Shown here in pieces: positions 6,837 through 7,290 of a stretch of 7,290 nt of DNA. Under the pieces are notes generated by a model that saw nothing but the letters and a program-made list of their open reading frames with translations, had not been told where the DNA came from and made no database searches. Source of the stretch: Desulfobacterales bacterium (GTDB lineage Bacteria > Desulfobacterota > Desulfobacteria > Desulfobacterales > JAUWMJ01); the NCBI GenBank assembly GCA_030613225.1, contig JAUWMJ010000152.1, positions 1 through 7,290 on the forward strand, read 5' to 3'. Position 1 is the stretch's first letter, and each line of letters begins with the position of its first letter. Made by a program: the position numbers and the translations under genes.

Positions 6837-7290
6837 TTAAACCCTCTTTTTAATAAAAAAATTTTTAACTCCTTCAAGAATACGCAAAATCAACCACTTG
6901 ATTCCCGTGGTGTCTGAATAAGCTCTTTTTATTTTTATTATTATAACAGATATATTATCATCCCCGCCGCGTTCATTTGCAAGTTCTATAAGGTAACGGC
7001 AGATCGTTTTAGAATTTTTATTTTCTACTGCATCAAGGATTTCATTAGGAGTAGCATTGCCGCTTAAGCCATCTGAACATATAACAATAATGTCGTTTTT
7101 GAAGTAGGGGATTTCACAGATATCCGGTTTGACCGTTTCGTCAGTTCCTACGGCTCGTGTGAGCATATTATAAAATTCAGGGCCAAGTTGTCTGGAACCT
7201 TCCGAAGCTGCTGCCTCATGTTCTGCTATTACAGTATGGGGTACTGAAATAAGTTCAATATCCCCATTATGTACTAAATATATCGGACTG
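6837..7290 (-). CDS. PP2C-family Ser/Thr protein phosphatase, C-terminal part (5' end outside window)
   Basis: About 150 C-terminal residues of a metal-dependent PPM/PP2C phosphatase are present. It hydrolyses phosphoserine and phosphothreonine using two Mn or Mg ions. The frame is open through the right edge, so the true start lies beyond 7290 and the ATG at 7166 is internal. Reading inward, one sees SPIYLVHNGDIELIS (the strand that normally follows GDSR), then NMLTRAVGTDETVKPD. The metal-binding SDGLSG comes next in DIIVICSDGL, and then ELANERGGDDNISVIII with the last metal-ligand Asp. These are the late PP2C motifs in the correct order. A 28-residue tail after the domain, rich in W, I, L, F and K and ending KNFFIKKRV, looks like a basic amphipathic helix and could touch the membrane; that is inference. 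It is most like the bacterial Stp/PrpC group. The FHA gene starts 2 bases after its stop codon. Confidence 0.92.
   Translation of the reverse strand, partial: SPIYLVHNGDIELISVPHTVIAEHEAAASEGSRQLGPEFYNMLTRAVGTDETVKPDICEIPYFKNDIIVICSDGLSGNATPNEILDAVENKNSKTICRYLIELANERGGDDNISVIIIKIKRAYSDTTGIKWLILRILEGVKNFFIKKRV
6841..6846 (-). promoter_or_regulatory. Ribosome binding site of the FHA gene
   Basis: On the minus strand GAGGG ends 7 bases before the ATG at 6834. It sits inside the last codons of the phosphatase gene, confirming the FHA start and the operon arrangement. Confidence 0.7.

Noticed and set aside
6837..7166. Complete small protein starting at the ATG at 7166
   Set aside because: The same frame continues open to the window edge and encodes further PP2C sequence, so that ATG is internal to a larger gene.

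Overview
The window looks like a chromosomal stretch from an anaerobic or facultatively anaerobic bacterium. The oxygen-sensitive glycyl radical enzyme shows this, and so does the activase, which carries ferredoxin-type clusters. The EF-P tail, the PP2C/FHA signalling pair, the AT-rich lysine-heavy genes and a GGTTCAA heptad repeat make me think of a deltaproteobacterium such as a Desulfobacterales sulfate reducer. That placement is inference; nothing here proves it.

Layout. Plus strand, 1-187: the 3' end of efp (elongation factor P). Plus strand, 265-3536: a two-gene operon of a glycyl radical enzyme activase (265-1170) and a 786-residue glycyl radical enzyme (1176-3536). The enzyme's active-site residues line up at a constant offset with those I recall for trans-4-hydroxy-L-proline dehydratase HypD. 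A short convergent gap follows (3537-3645). Minus strand, read from right to left: the C-terminal part of a PP2C-type Ser/Thr phosphatase that runs off the right edge (7290-6837), a two-FHA-domain protein (6834-6124), a 233-bp intergenic stretch holding an inverted-repeat element with GGTTCAA heptads (5945-6123), a GT4-like glycosyltransferase (5890-4481) and a HAD-superfamily hydrolase that overlaps it by 8 bases (4488-3646).

How the genes work together. The activase should install a radical on Gly761 of its neighbour, which then probably dehydrates or ring-opens hydroxyproline or a close analogue. The phosphatase and FHA protein form a phosphothreonine signalling module: one removes phosphate and the other reads it. 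The glycosyltransferase and HAD hydrolase are translationally coupled and probably act in one pathway, but no substrate can be read from the sequence. The two halves differ visibly in base composition: the glycyl radical pair is richer in G+C than the AT-rich minus-strand genes.

I see no tRNA, rRNA, CRISPR array, transposase or phage gene. The most interesting items are the hydroxyproline-type glycyl radical pair outside an obvious proline pathway, the heptad inverted-repeat element abutting the FHA stop codon, and the coupled glycosyltransferase/HAD pair whose HAD member lacks the usual second aspartate.
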